DNA from: Novosphingobium clariflavum
Lineage (GTDB): Bacteria > Pseudomonadota > Alphaproteobacteria > Sphingomonadales > Sphingomonadaceae
Direction of reading: 5' to 3'
Length of the DNA: 64,000 nt
NCBI RefSeq assembly: GCF_026420865.1
Contig: NZ_JAPCWC010000003.1
Location: forward strand, 186,001 to 250,000
The notes under the pieces are model-generated. The model worked only from the letters and a program-made list of their open reading frames with translations. It was not told the origin of the DNA and did no database searches. Made by a program: the position numbers and the translations under genes. Shown here piece by piece: positions 51,169 to 60,252 of the stretch (positions within the stretch are counted from its first letter, which is position 1; the number at the start of each line of letters is the position of its first letter).

Positions 51169-52662
51169 ATGCGCCTGATTGACCATTTCGTAGTCGGCGG
51201 ACCCGGCGGTCCGGCCGCGCGTCTCGGCGACGTCTTCAACCCCAGCACCGGTGCGGTGCAGGCGCAAGTGCCGCTGGGCGATGCCGCGCTGCTTGACCGC
51301 GCCGTCGCCACCGCGCAGGCGGTGCAGCCCAAGTGGGCGGCGATGAACCCGCAGCGCCGCGCCCGCGTGCTGTTCAAGTTCAAGGAACTGATCGAGCAGA
51401 ACATGCAGAGCCTCGCCGAACTGCTGGCGAGCGAGCATGGCAAGGTGGTGGACGACGCCAAGGGCGACGTCCAGCGCGGGCTCGAGGTCGTGGAATTCTG
51501 CTGCGGCATCCCGCATATGCTGAAGGGCGAATATACCCAGGGCGCGGGGCCGGGCATCGATGTCTATTCGCTGCGCGCGCCGCTCGGCGTGGGCGCGGGC
51601 ATTACCCCGTTCAACTTCCCGGCGATGATCCCGATGTGGATGTTCGCACCCGCCGTCGCGGTGGGCAATACCTTCATCCTCAAGCCGTCGGAGCGTGATC
51701 CCTCGGTGCCGAACCGCCTTGCCGAACTGTTCCTCGAAGCTGGCGCGCCCGAAGGCGTGCTGCAGGTGGTCCACGGCGACAAGGTGATGGTGGACGCGAT
51801 CCTCGATCATCCGGGCATTGCCGCGGTCAGCTTCGTCGGTTCCTCCGACATCGCCCACTACGTCTATTCGCGCGGCGTCGCTGCCGGCAAGCGGGTGCAG
51901 GCGATGGGCGGCGCCAAGAACCACGCGATCGTCATGCCCGATGCGGACATGGACCAGGCCGTCAACGACATCATGGGCGCCGCCTATGGCTCGGCGGGCG
52001 AGCGCTGCATGGCGCTGCCGGTGGCCGTTCCGGTGGGGGACGAGACCGCCGACATCCTGCGCGAGAAGCTGATCGCCGCGATCGACAAGCTGAAGGTCGG
52101 CGTCTCCAACGATCCCGAGGCACAGTACGGCCCGGTGGTGACCGCCGTGCACAAGCAGAAGATCGAGAACTGGATCCAGACCGGCGTCGACGAAGGCGCG
52201 GAACTGGTGGTCGACGGCCGCGGCTTCTCGCTTCAGGGCTACGAGCAAGGCTTCTTCGTCGGCCCGTCGCTGTTCGACCATGTGACGCCCGAGATGAGCG
52301 CCTACAAGGAGGAGATCTTCGGCCCCGTCCTCCAGATCGTCCGCGCCAAGACCTTCGAGGAAGCGGTGGAGCTTCCCACCAAGCACCAGTACGGCAACGG
52401 CGTCGCCATCTTCACGCGCAACGGCCATGCCGCGCGCGAGTTCGTCAGCCGCGTGCAGGTCGGCATGGTCGGCGTCAACGTGCCGATCCCGGTGCCGGTC
52501 AGCTACCACAGCTTCGGCGGCTGGAAGCGTTCGGCCTTTGGCGACCACAACCAGTACGGCATGGAAGGCGTCCGCTTCTGGACCAAGGTGAAGACGGTGA
52601 CCCAGCGCTGGCCGGACGGCGGCGCGGGCGATAGCGCCTTCATCATTCCGACCATGGGGTGA
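51169..52662 (+). CDS. mmsA: Methylmalonate-semialdehyde dehydrogenase (CoA-acylating)
   Basis: 497 residues of the ALDH superfamily, MmsA subgroup. The NAD motif region LGVGAGITPFNFPAMIPMWMFAPAVAVGNTFILKPSERDPS and the catalytic Cys (about residue 281) in GSAGERCMALPVAV are clear, with FFVGPSLFDHVTPEMSAYKEEIFGPVL near the end. It converts methylmalonate semialdehyde, NAD and CoA to propionyl-CoA in valine catabolism. It begins a rightward run with the other isobutyrate-pathway genes and is divergent from a LysR gene. Confidence 0.95.
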   Translation: MRLIDHFVVGGPGGPAARLGDVFNPSTGAVQAQVPLGDAALLDRAVATAQAVQPKWAAMNPQRRARVLFKFKELIEQNMQSLAELLASEHGKVVDDAKGDVQRGLEVVEFCCGIPHMLKGEYTQGAGPGIDVYSLRAPLGVGAGITPFNFPAMIPMWMFAPAVAVGNTFILKPSERDPSVPNRLAELFLEAGAPEGVLQVVHGDKVMVDAILDHPGIAAVSFVGSSDIAHYVYSRGVAAGKRVQAMGGAKNHAIVMPDADMDQAVNDIMGAAYGSAGERCMALPVAVPVGDETADILREKLIAAIDKLKVGVSNDPEAQYGPVVTAVHKQKIENWIQTGVDEGAELVVDGRGFSLQGYEQGFFVGPSLFDHVTPEMSAYKEEIFGPVLQIVRAKTFEEAVELPTKHQYGNGVAIFTRNGHAAREFVSRVQVGMVGVNVPIPVPVSYHSFGGWKRSAFGDHNQYGMEGVRFWTKVKTVTQRWPDGGAGDSAFIIPTMG

Positions 52663-52731
52663 TGTAAGGAACAGCGGGGTAGCTCGGGGCGTTCCTGCCG
52701 GAATGCCCGAAGTGCGAAAGGACGTTTCGTG

Positions 52732-53202
52732 ATGAATGTCAGGACCCTGGCCGCCCCGTTTTCCTTCACCGTCGTGCTGGCGCTGGCCCTGTCGGCCTGC
52801 CAGAAGCAGCCGCAGCCCGAAGCCACCGCGACGAGCGAGACCCCGGCTGGCGAGGCGACGGCGCAAGCCGTGCCGGCCCCGTTGCCCACCGCCATCCCGG
52901 CCGCCTTGCACGGGCGCTGGGGCATGGTCGCGGCGGACTGCACCAGCACCGCCGGCGATGCCAAGGGGCTGCTCGTCATCGATGACAAGCGGCTGACCTT
53001 CTACGAGGCGGTTGCCTCGCTCGGCACGATAAAGTCGGCTTCGGCCAATGCGATCGAAGCCGATTTCGCCTTTTCGGGCGAAGGGCAGAGCTGGAACCTT
53101 GACGTTGCGCTCTCCAGCCCCGACGGCGGCAGGACGCTGGTCCGCAAGGACACCGGGGCCGATGCCGCACCCGGAACGCTAACCTACAAGAAGTGCGCCT
53201 AG
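52732..53202 (+). CDS. Hypothetical lipoprotein inside the valine-degradation run
   Basis: 156 residues. A signal peptide with lipobox ALSAC (Cys about 20) is followed by a Gln/Pro/Ala/Thr-rich linker and a compact domain with GRWGMVAADCTSTAGDAKGLLVIDDKRLTFYE, ending KKCA. The two later cysteines may pair. The fold resembles small META/lipocalin-like periplasmic lipoproteins, but no named family is recognised. GAAAGGA precedes the ATG at nine bases. Its insertion between mmsA and the acyl-CoA dehydrogenase gene is unusual, since it has no obvious metabolic role. Confidence 0.8.
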   Translation: MNVRTLAAPFSFTVVLALALSACQKQPQPEATATSETPAGEATAQAVPAPLPTAIPAALHGRWGMVAADCTSTAGDAKGLLVIDDKRLTFYEAVASLGTIKSASANAIEADFAFSGEGQSWNLDVALSSPDGGRTLVRKDTGADAAPGTLTYKKCA

Positions 53203-53229
53203 AGGCGCCCACCAGACAGCAGGACCCAG

Positions 53230-54372
53230 ATGACCGAACAGTTTGGCCTCACCGAAGACCAGCTCGCGATCCAGGAAACGGCGCGCAAGTTCACCGCTGA
53301 CCGCATCACCCCCTTCGCGGCGGAGTGGGACGAGAAGCATCACTATCCGGTGGACGTGTGGAAGGCGGCGGGCGAACTGGGCTTCGGCGCCATCTACGTC
53401 TCGGAAGAGAACGGCGGCATCGGCCTTGGCCGGCTCGACGCGGCGCTGATCATGGAGGCCATGTCCTACGGCTGCCCGGCCACCAGCGCCTATATCTCGA
53501 TCCACAACATGGTCGCCTGGATGATCGACCAGTTCGGTGACCAGCAGCTCAAGGATCGCTACCTGCCCGATCTGGTCACCATGGAGAAGATCGGCTCCTA
53601 CTGCCTGACCGAGCCCGGCTCGGGCTCGGACGCGGCGGCGCTGAAGACCACCGCGCGCCTTGATGGTGACGCTTACGTGCTCAACGGCACCAAGCAGTTC
53701 ATCTCCGGCGGCGGCGTCAACGACGTCTACGTGGTGATGGCGCGCACCGGCGAGCACAAGTCGCGCGGGGTCTCCTGCTTCGTGGTCGACAAGGATACGC
53801 CCGGCGTTTCCTTCGGCGCGCCCGAGAAGAAGCTGGGCTGGAATGCCTCGCCCACCGCGCAGGTGATCTTCGAGGATGCCCGCATTCCGGTCGAGAACCG
53901 CGTGGGCGCGGAGGGAGACGGCTTCAAGTTCGCGATGGCGGGCCTCGACGGCGGCCGTCTCAACATCGGTGCCTGCTCGCTGGGCGGTGCGCAGCGCTGT
54001 CTCGACGAAGCGGTCCAGTACGTGAAGGACCGCAGGCAGTTCGACCAGCCGATCGCCGAATTCCAGAACACCCAGTTCCGTCTCGCCGACATGGCCGCCG
54101 AACTCGAAGCGGCCCGCGCGCTGCTCTATCTCGCGGCCGCCAAGGTGACCGCGAGGGCGCCGGACAAGACCCGCTTTGCCGCCATGGCCAAGATGATGGC
54201 CAGCGACACCGGCTCCTCGGTGGTCGACCGGGCGCTGCAGATGTTCGGCGGATATGGCTATCTCAGGGACTATCCGATCGAGCGCTTCTGGCGCGACCTG
54301 CGTGTCCATCGTATCCTCGAGGGCACCAACGAGGTCATGCGCATGATCATTGGCCGCGACCTCCTCAAGTAA
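53230..54372 (+). CDS. Acyl-CoA dehydrogenase (isobutyryl-CoA dehydrogenase type)
   Basis: 380 residues. The FAD/acyl-CoA motifs are SYCLTEPGSGSDAAALKT and FISGGGVNDVYVVMART; the catalytic Glu lies in RILEGTNEVMRMIIGRDLL, the position used by short-chain and isobutyryl-CoA dehydrogenases. GGYGYLRDYPIERFWRDLR completes the C-terminal domain. In this cluster it should oxidise isobutyryl-CoA to methacrylyl-CoA with electrons passed to ETF. The next gene, a CoA hydrolase, starts 18 bases after its stop. Confidence 0.93.
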   Translation: MTEQFGLTEDQLAIQETARKFTADRITPFAAEWDEKHHYPVDVWKAAGELGFGAIYVSEENGGIGLGRLDAALIMEAMSYGCPATSAYISIHNMVAWMIDQFGDQQLKDRYLPDLVTMEKIGSYCLTEPGSGSDAAALKTTARLDGDAYVLNGTKQFISGGGVNDVYVVMARTGEHKSRGVSCFVVDKDTPGVSFGAPEKKLGWNASPTAQVIFEDARIPVENRVGAEGDGFKFAMAGLDGGRLNIGACSLGGAQRCLDEAVQYVKDRRQFDQPIAEFQNTQFRLADMAAELEAARALLYLAAAKVTARAPDKTRFAAMAKMMASDTGSSVVDRALQMFGGYGYLRDYPIERFWRDLRVHRILEGTNEVMRMIIGRDLLK

Positions 54373-54390
54373 GCCTTTGCGGGGATGACC

Positions 54391-55449
54391 ATGACCACCG
54401 ATATCCTGACCGAAGAACTGCTTACGTCCCGCGAAGGCATTGCCGGGGTGATCGCGCTGAACCGCCCCAAGGCGATCCATGCGCTGACCCTGGGCATGTG
54501 CGAATCGATGAGCGATTCGCTGACCCAGTGGGCCGCCGATCCCGAGGTGAAGGCGGTCTGGATCGAGCACAGCGAAGGGCGCGGGTTCTGCTCGGGCGGG
54601 GACATCAGCCTGCTGCGCCGTTCCGCGCTGGAGGATGAAGGGCGCGAGGGGCAGCGGTTCTTCTTTGCCGAATACCGGCTGAACCATCAATTGTTCGAAT
54701 ATGCCAAGCCCGTGGTCGCCTTCATGGACGGCATCACCATGGGCGGGGGCGTCGGCATCTCGCAGCCCGCGCAGTACCGCGTGGCGACCGAGAACACCCG
54801 CTTTGCCATGCCCGAAACCGGCATCGGCCTGTTCCCGGACGTCGGCGGCGGCTGGTATCTCTCGCGGCTCGAAGGGCGGCTGGGCCAGTTCCTGGCGCTC
54901 ACCGGCGCCCGGCTGGACGGGGCGGAATGCCTCTGGGCCGGCCTTGCCACGCATTACCTTGCAAGCGAGGACCTGCCCGAAGCCAAGCGCCGCATCGCCG
55001 CCGGGCATGACATCGGCGCCGTGCTCACCGCGCTGTCGGTGACGCCGCCGGAGCCGAAGATCGCCGCGCACGATGCGCAGATCCGCAAGCACTTCGCGTT
55101 CGATACGCTGGAACAGGTGCTGGCTTCGCTGGAAGGCGACGAGAGCGAGTGGGCCGTGCGCGAACTGGCGACCTTGCGCACCAAGAGCCCGCAGGCCTGC
55201 AAGGTCTCGCTGCGCCAGCTCGCCGCCTCGCTGACCTTGGACACTTTCGCGCAGAACATGGCGATGGAGTACCGCATCGGCAGCCGCGTGCTGGTCCTGC
55301 CGGACTTCGCCGAGGGCGTGCGCGCGGTCATCGTCGACAAGGACCATGCGCCGAAGTGGACGCCTGCGCGGCCCGAAGAGGTGACGCAGGAACGGCTGGA
55401 CGCGATCTTCGCCCCGCTGCCGCCCGAGGAGGAATGGCAGCCGATCTGA
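54391..55449 (+). CDS. 3-hydroxyisobutyryl-CoA hydrolase
   Basis: About 352 residues, the crotonase-fold hydrolase HIBCH type rather than a hydratase. Motifs are [39 protein letters not shown] and the catalytic Glu region [23 protein letters not shown], plus the long C-terminal part ([31 protein letters not shown]). It releases 3-hydroxyisobutyrate from its CoA ester. GGGG lies six bases before ATG 54391; the ATG at 54385 is an alternative. It lies in the valine pathway order before the hydratase and mmsB. Confidence 0.92.
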   Translation: MTTDILTEELLTSREGIAGVIALNRPKAIHALTLGMCESMSDSLTQWAADPEVKAVWIEHSEGRGFCSGGDISLLRRSALEDEGREGQRFFFAEYRLNHQLFEYAKPVVAFMDGITMGGGVGISQPAQYRVATENTRFAMPETGIGLFPDVGGGWYLSRLEGRLGQFLALTGARLDGAECLWAGLATHYLASEDLPEAKRRIAAGHDIGAVLTALSVTPPEPKIAAHDAQIRKHFAFDTLEQVLASLEGDESEWAVRELATLRTKSPQACKVSLRQLAASLTLDTFAQNMAMEYRIGSRVLVLPDFAEGVRAVIVDKDHAPKWTPARPEEVTQERLDAIFAPLPPEEEWQPI

Positions 55450-55561
55450 CTTCGGCCGGACATGCGGGTTTATGCCTCTTCCCGAGAGGCACAGTCACAG
55501 CGGCATGGGCCATGCCCCGCGCCGACCATCACAAGCGATGCGAACACCTGAAGGAACTATG

Positions 55562-56344
55562 ATGAGCTACGAGACGATTCTGGTCGAGAAGAAGGACAAC
55601 GTCACTCTCATCACACTGAACCGCCCGCAGGCGCTCAATGCGCTGAACTCGCAGGTTCTGGCCGATCTGATCGATGCTTTTGCCGCGTTCGAAGCCGATG
55701 CCACGCAGGGCTGCGCGGTGCTGACCGGATCGGGCGAGAAGGCCTTTGCCGCCGGCGCCGACATCAAGGAGATGTCGGACAAGCCCAGCGCCGAGTTCTA
55801 TTCGCAGGACTTCTTCGCCGGCTGGACCAGCCACGTGGTCAAGGCCACCCGCAAGCCGTGGATCGCGGCGGTCAACGGCTTTGCGCTGGGCGGTGGCTGC
55901 GAACTGGCGATGATGGCGGACTTCATCATCGCCTCCGAAAACGCCAAGTTCGGCCAGCCCGAGATCAAGCTGGGCGTGGCGCCGGGCATGGGCGGCTCGC
56001 AGCGCCTGACCCGCGCGGTGGGCAAGTCCAAGGCGATGGACATGTGCCTGACCGGCCGGATGATGGACGCCGCCGAAGCAGAACGTTCGGGCCTCGTCAG
56101 CCGGGTGGTGCCGCTCGATCAGCTGCTGGACGAGGCGCTGAAGGCCGCGTCCGCCATCGCCGGGATGCCGCCGCTTGCCGCGATGATGAACAAGGAAATG
56201 GTCAACATCGCCTTCGAGACCACGCTCGACGCCGGCCTCGTGATGGAGCGCCGCATGTTCCAGGTGCTGACCGCCACCGAGGACAAGGCCGAAGGCATGG
56301 CCGCCTTCGTCGAGAAGCGGCCGGGCGTCTGGAAGGGTAAGTAA
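55562..56344 (+). CDS. Enoyl-CoA hydratase
   Basis: 260 residues. Both catalytic glutamates are present: one in [18 protein letters not shown] and one in [30 protein letters not shown] completes the oxyanion hole. It should hydrate methacrylyl-CoA in valine breakdown and may act on other short enoyl-CoAs. Two ATG codons (55559 and 55562) follow AAGGAACT; the second has the better six-base spacing. mmsB follows after 175 bases. Confidence 0.93.
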   Translation: MSYETILVEKKDNVTLITLNRPQALNALNSQVLADLIDAFAAFEADATQGCAVLTGSGEKAFAAGADIKEMSDKPSAEFYSQDFFAGWTSHVVKATRKPWIAAVNGFALGGGCELAMMADFIIASENAKFGQPEIKLGVAPGMGGSQRLTRAVGKSKAMDMCLTGRMMDAAEAERSGLVSRVVPLDQLLDEALKAASAIAGMPPLAAMMNKEMVNIAFETTLDAGLVMERRMFQVLTATEDKAEGMAAFVEKRPGVWKGK

Positions 56345-56518
56345 GGCCCATGAGCCGGTGCGGGGTGGGGCGCTTGTCTCCAGCCTGCACCGCCCCTTGC
56401 GCGCAAGCCGCCGCAGCCATTGCAGCTTCGTGGGCGGGCCTCCCGCCCGCTCGGACATGACGGGGACAGCGATGTTCCGCCGGCGCCTTGTCGCGCCCTT
56501 GAATTGGGAGAGAATGTC

Positions 56519-57388
56519 ATGAAAATCGCCTTTATCGGCCTTGGCAACATGGGCGGCGGCATGGCCGCCAATCTTGTGAAGGCCGGGCATGCCGTGAACG
56601 CCTTCGACCTGTCGGGCGACGCGCTGGCGCGCGCGGCCGAGCATGGCTGCGCGGTCTTCGAGACGGTTCCCGATGCGGTGGCAGGCGTCGACGCCGTCGT
56701 CACCATGCTGCCCAACGGGCAGATCGTCCGCTCGGTCTACACCCAGGAGGTCTTCGGCAATACCCCCGAGGGTGCGCTGCTGCTCGATTGCTCGACCATC
56801 GATCTCGCCACTGCCCGCGAAGTCGTCGAACTGGCGCGCGGCGAAGGGTACGAGATGGCCGATGCCCCCGTCTCGGGCGGCATCGCGGCGGCCAATGGCG
56901 GCACGCTCACGTTCATGGTCGGCGGCAGCGACGCCGTGTTCGAACGGGCGAGGACGGTGCTGGAGCCGATGGCCAAGGCGGTGATCCATGCCGGTGATAC
57001 CGGGGCAGGGCAGGTCGCCAAGATGTGCAACAACATGCTGCTGGCGATCCACATGATCGGCACCTGCGAAGCGCTGGCGCTGGCCGAGAAGGCGGGTCTC
57101 GATCCGCAGACCTTCTACGAAATCAGCTCGAAGGCCACCGGCTACTGTTGGTCCTTGAACGATTACACGCCGATGCCCGGCGTCGGTGCAAGCAGCCCGG
57201 CCGACAACGGCTATGAGGGCGGTTTCGCCTCGGCCCTGATGCTGAAGGACCTGCGCCTGGCGATGGCGGGGGCGGAAACCTCGGGCGCCACCGTGCCGAT
57301 GGGCGAGCATGCGACGCGGATCTATGAGGCTTTCGTCGAGGCGGGCAACGGCGGCAAGGACTTCGGCGCGATCTTCACCACGCTCTGA
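56519..57388 (+). CDS. mmsB: 3-hydroxyisobutyrate dehydrogenase
   Basis: 289 residues of the beta-hydroxyacid dehydrogenase family. The NAD fold starts KIAFIGLGNMGGGMAANLVKAGH. The substrate motif is DAPVSGGIAAANGGTLTFMVGG, and the catalytic Lys is in AGQVAKMCNNMLLAIHMIGTCEALALAEKAG. It oxidises 3-hydroxyisobutyrate to methylmalonate semialdehyde, the substrate of MmsA. GGGAG lies eight to ten bases upstream of ATG 56519. A strong hairpin terminator follows, ending the pathway run. Confidence 0.95.
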   Translation: MKIAFIGLGNMGGGMAANLVKAGHAVNAFDLSGDALARAAEHGCAVFETVPDAVAGVDAVVTMLPNGQIVRSVYTQEVFGNTPEGALLLDCSTIDLATAREVVELARGEGYEMADAPVSGGIAAANGGTLTFMVGGSDAVFERARTVLEPMAKAVIHAGDTGAGQVAKMCNNMLLAIHMIGTCEALALAEKAGLDPQTFYEISSKATGYCWSLNDYTPMPGVGASSPADNGYEGGFASALMLKDLRLAMAGAETSGATVPMGEHATRIYEAFVEAGNGGKDFGAIFTTL

Positions 57389-57420
57389 AGCGCCTGGAGA
57401 GGTGGGCCGGTGCATCACGG

Positions 57421-57447
57421 GGCAGGGGTCATCGACCCCTGCCTTTT
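57421..57447 (+). terminator. Rho-independent terminator after mmsB
   Basis: GGCAGGGGTC and GACCCCTGCC form a 10-bp stem around ATC (57421-57443) and four T residues follow. It closes the valine-degradation transcript. Confidence 0.8.
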
Positions 57448-57463
57448 ACGCGTTTTCCGAGGC

Positions 57464-57503
57464 ATCAGGTGATTCCACCTGATTAGAAAGCGCTCTAAGC
57501 GGC
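57464..57503. repeat. 28-bp dispersed repeat, copy 2, with adjoining palindrome
   Basis: ATCAGGTG-ATTC-CACCTGAT is a perfect 8-bp dyad at 57464-57483. The CACCTGAT arm begins a 28-base block (57476-57503) that matches 25 of 28 bases of 7611-7638. The block runs into the last codons and stop of the leftward diguanylate cyclase gene (stop 57495-57497). Confidence 0.6.
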
Positions 57504-59345
57504 GAGACTTTCCGCGCGGCCGTCGAGCACCACCCGGTTGCGGCCTTCGCGCTTGGCGCGGTAGAGCGCGGCGTCGGCGGCCTTGATCAGCGTGGAGCCG
57601 TCACGCTCCATGGTGTCTTCCCAGGTGGCGATGCCGAACGACATCGTCGTCAGCCCCAGCATGCGGCCGCCCTGGTGGACCGTCAGTTCGCTGATCGCCT
57701 GGCGCACGACTTCGACACGCTCGGCCAGCACCGCAGCGCTCGAGCCGGGCGCGATGATCGTGAATTCCTCGCCGCCGAAGCGGCAGACGACATCGCCGTC
57801 GCGGAAGCGGGCGCGCATTTCGGCGGCCACGGCATGGAGCACGGCATCGCCGGCTTCATGACCGAACTCGTCGTTGAAGCGCTTGAAGTGGTCGACGTCG
57901 CACATGACCAGGCTGAGCGGGCTGCCGGTGCGCAAGGTGCGGGCGATCTCGAGCGCCAGCGTCTCTTCCATGTAGCGGCGGTTGAACAGGCCGGTGAGCG
58001 GGTCGCGGATGGTCTGTTCGCGCAGGCCGCGCTGGAGGCGGTGGTTGACGAGAGCCGAGGCGATGTTTTCGGTCAGCACGGTCAGGCGGAAGCGGTTTTC
58101 CGCCTCGACCACGCCCTTGAGGTAGAGCACGCCGATCACTTCGCCGCCGGCCAGCAGCGGCTCGCAGTGGTAGTGGTCGGTGTCGTGGCCGATATGGGCG
58201 CAGACGATGTCCGAGCCCTGGTCGATCACGAAGTGGCTCTGGCCGCGGCGCAGGGCCCAGCACTGGTCGGGCGCGAAACCGGCGGCTTCCACTTCGATGC
58301 CGCCCCAGGCGGCGATCGGGATCAGTAGGTTGCGCGAGTTGTTGTGCGCGAAGAGGGCGCCGGGAATGTCGGGCAGCACGCGCGGCACGAAGACGCGGAT
58401 GATCGCGGCCAGTTCCTCGTCGGTGCGGGCGGCCTGCATGCGGTGGGCCATGCCGCCGAGCAGTTCGATCACTTCGCCGCGCTCGCGCAGGACGTCGGCA
58501 TTGCGGCTGAGTTCGGCGTTGACGTGGTGGAGCTGGTCGGCGCTGACCAGCTGGTCGGCCACTGCCGTCTCCAGTTCGTCGGCCATCTCGTTGTAGCCCT
58601 GGGCGAGGCGTTCGAACTCGCTCGAATCCATGTGCGCGGTGACGCGTGCGCTGCGATCGCCGGCGCCGAGCTGGCCCATGACCGCCATCATCTCGTCGAC
58701 CGGGCGGCGGATGCGGCGAATCAGCGCGGTCGCCATGAAAGTGATCAGGATGACCGCGATCGGGGTGCCGAACACCACCAGCCAGCGGATGTTGTCGAGG
58801 CGGGCCTGCACGGTCTGCATGCGCTCGGCGGCAAGCGCGCGCTCGGCCTCGAGCAGGTCATTGGTGCGGGCATTGACCAGCATCATCAGGTAGCGGCCCT
58901 TGCCCGAGGCGACATGGTCACGGGCGGCGCTGAAATCGCCGGCGCGGGCGAGGCGCCCGGTTTCGGTGAGGACCTGGGTGCGCTGCAGGATCAGCGACTG
59001 GACCTGGCGTGCGCGCTCGTTCTGCAGCGGATTGTCCGAGGTAAGCTGGACCAGGGTATCGGCATCGCGGCGGGCCGCGGCCACTTCGTCGGCGACACTG
59101 GTCGCGAAGTCGAGGTTCTGGGTCAGCAGGAAGCCGCGCTGGCCGGATTCGGCGGCCTGCAGGTGGCGCAGCGTCCGCGTGCTCACTTCGAGCACTTGCG
59201 ACGAATGCGTCACCCAGCCGAGGCTCGCACGCATCTGCGCCGAGGCGTCGAGCAGCAGCCCCGCAAGCAGGGCGAGCACGAGGCTCAGGATGACGCAGAG
59301 AACGACGATGCGCCGGGATAACGATCCGACCAAGGGAAACTCCAT
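57495..59345 (-). CDS. Membrane diguanylate cyclase: CHASE3-HAMP-GAF-GGDEF
   Basis: 616 residues. One membrane helix (about residues 12-33) leads to a CHASE3 periplasmic sensor (about 40-180, with TLRHLQAAESGQRGFLLTQN), a second helix (about 188-210) and a HAMP (about 212-265). A GAF-like domain covers about 290-440, with DQCWALRRGQSH, a CAH and Cys-rich patch (GSDIVCAHIGHDTDHYHC). A GGDEF domain closes it with DPLTGLFNRRYMEE, CDVDHFKRFNDEFGHEAGD and active site CRFGGEEFTII. It should synthesise cyclic di-GMP in response to a periplasmic signal. It stands alone and its 3' end overlaps a dispersed repeat. Confidence 0.92.
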   Translation of the reverse strand: MEFPLVGSLSRRIVVLCVILSLVLALLAGLLLDASAQMRASLGWVTHSSQVLEVSTRTLRHLQAAESGQRGFLLTQNLDFATSVADEVAAARRDADTLVQLTSDNPLQNERARQVQSLILQRTQVLTETGRLARAGDFSAARDHVASGKGRYLMMLVNARTNDLLEAERALAAERMQTVQARLDNIRWLVVFGTPIAVILITFMATALIRRIRRPVDEMMAVMGQLGAGDRSARVTAHMDSSEFERLAQGYNEMADELETAVADQLVSADQLHHVNAELSRNADVLRERGEVIELLGGMAHRMQAARTDEELAAIIRVFVPRVLPDIPGALFAHNNSRNLLIPIAAWGGIEVEAAGFAPDQCWALRRGQSHFVIDQGSDIVCAHIGHDTDHYHCEPLLAGGEVIGVLYLKGVVEAENRFRLTVLTENIASALVNHRLQRGLREQTIRDPLTGLFNRRYMEETLALEIARTLRTGSPLSLVMCDVDHFKRFNDEFGHEAGDAVLHAVAAEMRARFRDGDVVCRFGGEEFTIIAPGSSAAVLAERVEVVRQAISELTVHQGGRMLGLTTMSFGIATWEDTMERDGSTLIKAADAALYRAKREGRNRVVLDGRAESLAA

Positions 59346-59480
59346 AGGGCTCTGGGTTGGCCCTCTGCCAATCCTAGGCGGCTTGCAACCTCAATCGTTT
59401 GCTTAACGGGGTATTTTTGTCAATTTCGGACGGAAAATGCGATGAACCGCATGGCCCCGGCGCAAACGTTGCAAACTGTA

Positions 59481-59678
59481 TCAGGATCGAGGCATTCGGC
59501 GCTCGCGTTCGAAGGCGGGCAGGCGCATGCCCTTGGTGCGCCCGGTGAGGTGATAGTGGCGGCACAGCGGGCAGCGGTAGGGCCGCAAGGTCACCTCCGC
59601 CCGCGCCGCCACGGCGAGCGCTTCCGCCTCGGTCGCATAGCGCCGCTTGCGCTGGCAGACGCCGGGGCGGGTGCGCAC
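59481..59678 (-). CDS. Small Cys-rich zinc-ribbon-like protein
   Basis: 65 residues from GTG 59678. The core CQRKRRYATEAEALAVAARAEVTLRPYRCPLCRHYHLTGRTKG has Cys residues spaced CPLC with a nearby CH pattern (RHYHLT), so a zinc ribbon is likely; an earlier Cys lies at VCQRKRR. The N-terminal part is short and Arg-rich. It starts ten bases after the NUDIX stop on the same strand, so it is the last gene of the lemA-TPM-NUDIX operon. The longer frame to 59750 overlaps the NUDIX gene in another frame and is not preferred. Function unknown; nucleic-acid binding is a guess. Confidence 0.6.
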   Translation of the reverse strand: MRTRPGVCQRKRRYATEAEALAVAARAEVTLRPYRCPLCRHYHLTGRTKGMRLPAFERERRMPRS

Positions 59679-59688
59679 GGAGCCGGCC

Positions 59689-60252
59689 CTAAACGTGTTT
59701 GCCGAGCATGGCGGCGCCGAGCAGGAGCAGCAGCTTGACGTCGATGGCATAGCCGGCCTGGCGCCACAGGGCGATATGGTGCGCGATGTCGGCCAGCGGA
59801 ATCCGGTGGACCACGATATTCTCGCTGTCGACGCCGCCGCCTTCGCCCACTTTCGTCAGATCGTGGGCACGGAACAGGGTGAAGCTCTCGCTGACCATGC
59901 CGGGCGAGGAGTAGAACTCGCCGAGGTCCTCCATCCGGCCTGCGTGGTAGCCGGTCTCCTCTTCAAGCTCGCGGGCGGCAGCGACGCTGGCCGCTTCGTC
60001 CGCCACGTCTTCGTGATCGCCGACAAGCCCGGCCGGCAGTTCGATGCAGCGCTTGCCAAGCGGCACACGGTACTGGTCCACGAGGATCACGTGATCCTCC
60101 GCGTCCACCGCAAGGATCACCGCAGCGCGGATGCCGCGTGCGCGGCTGACGTATTCCCAGCGTCCCCGGGTGCGGGCGGTGATGAACTTGCCCTGCCACA
60201 TCACCTCGTCGGGCGCATCGGCATCGGGCGGCAATTGGGTCAATTCGTTCAT
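59689..60252 (-). CDS. NUDIX hydrolase (ADP-ribose pyrophosphatase type)
   Basis: 187 residues. The NUDIX box is present as AAARELEEETGYHAG with the catalytic REL-EEE-TGY core. The upstream glycine lies two residues farther than in the standard box, in GLVGDHEDVADE, and downstream EDLGEFYSSPGMVSESFTLF is typical of ADP-ribose/NDP-sugar pyrophosphatases. Its start overlaps the stop of the TPM gene by four bases (ATGA), so it is coupled to it. Substrates such as ADP-ribose or GDP-mannose are possible. Confidence 0.9.
   Translation of the reverse strand: MNELTQLPPDADAPDEVMWQGKFITARTRGRWEYVSRARGIRAAVILAVDAEDHVILVDQYRVPLGKRCIELPAGLVGDHEDVADEAASVAAARELEEETGYHAGRMEDLGEFYSSPGMVSESFTLFRAHDLTKVGEGGGVDSENIVVHRIPLADIAHHIALWRQAGYAIDVKLLLLLGAAMLGKHV

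Noticed and set aside
53179..55347. A 722-codon leftward open frame
   Set aside because: It lies opposite well-supported acyl-CoA dehydrogenase and hydrolase genes and shows no conserved motif.
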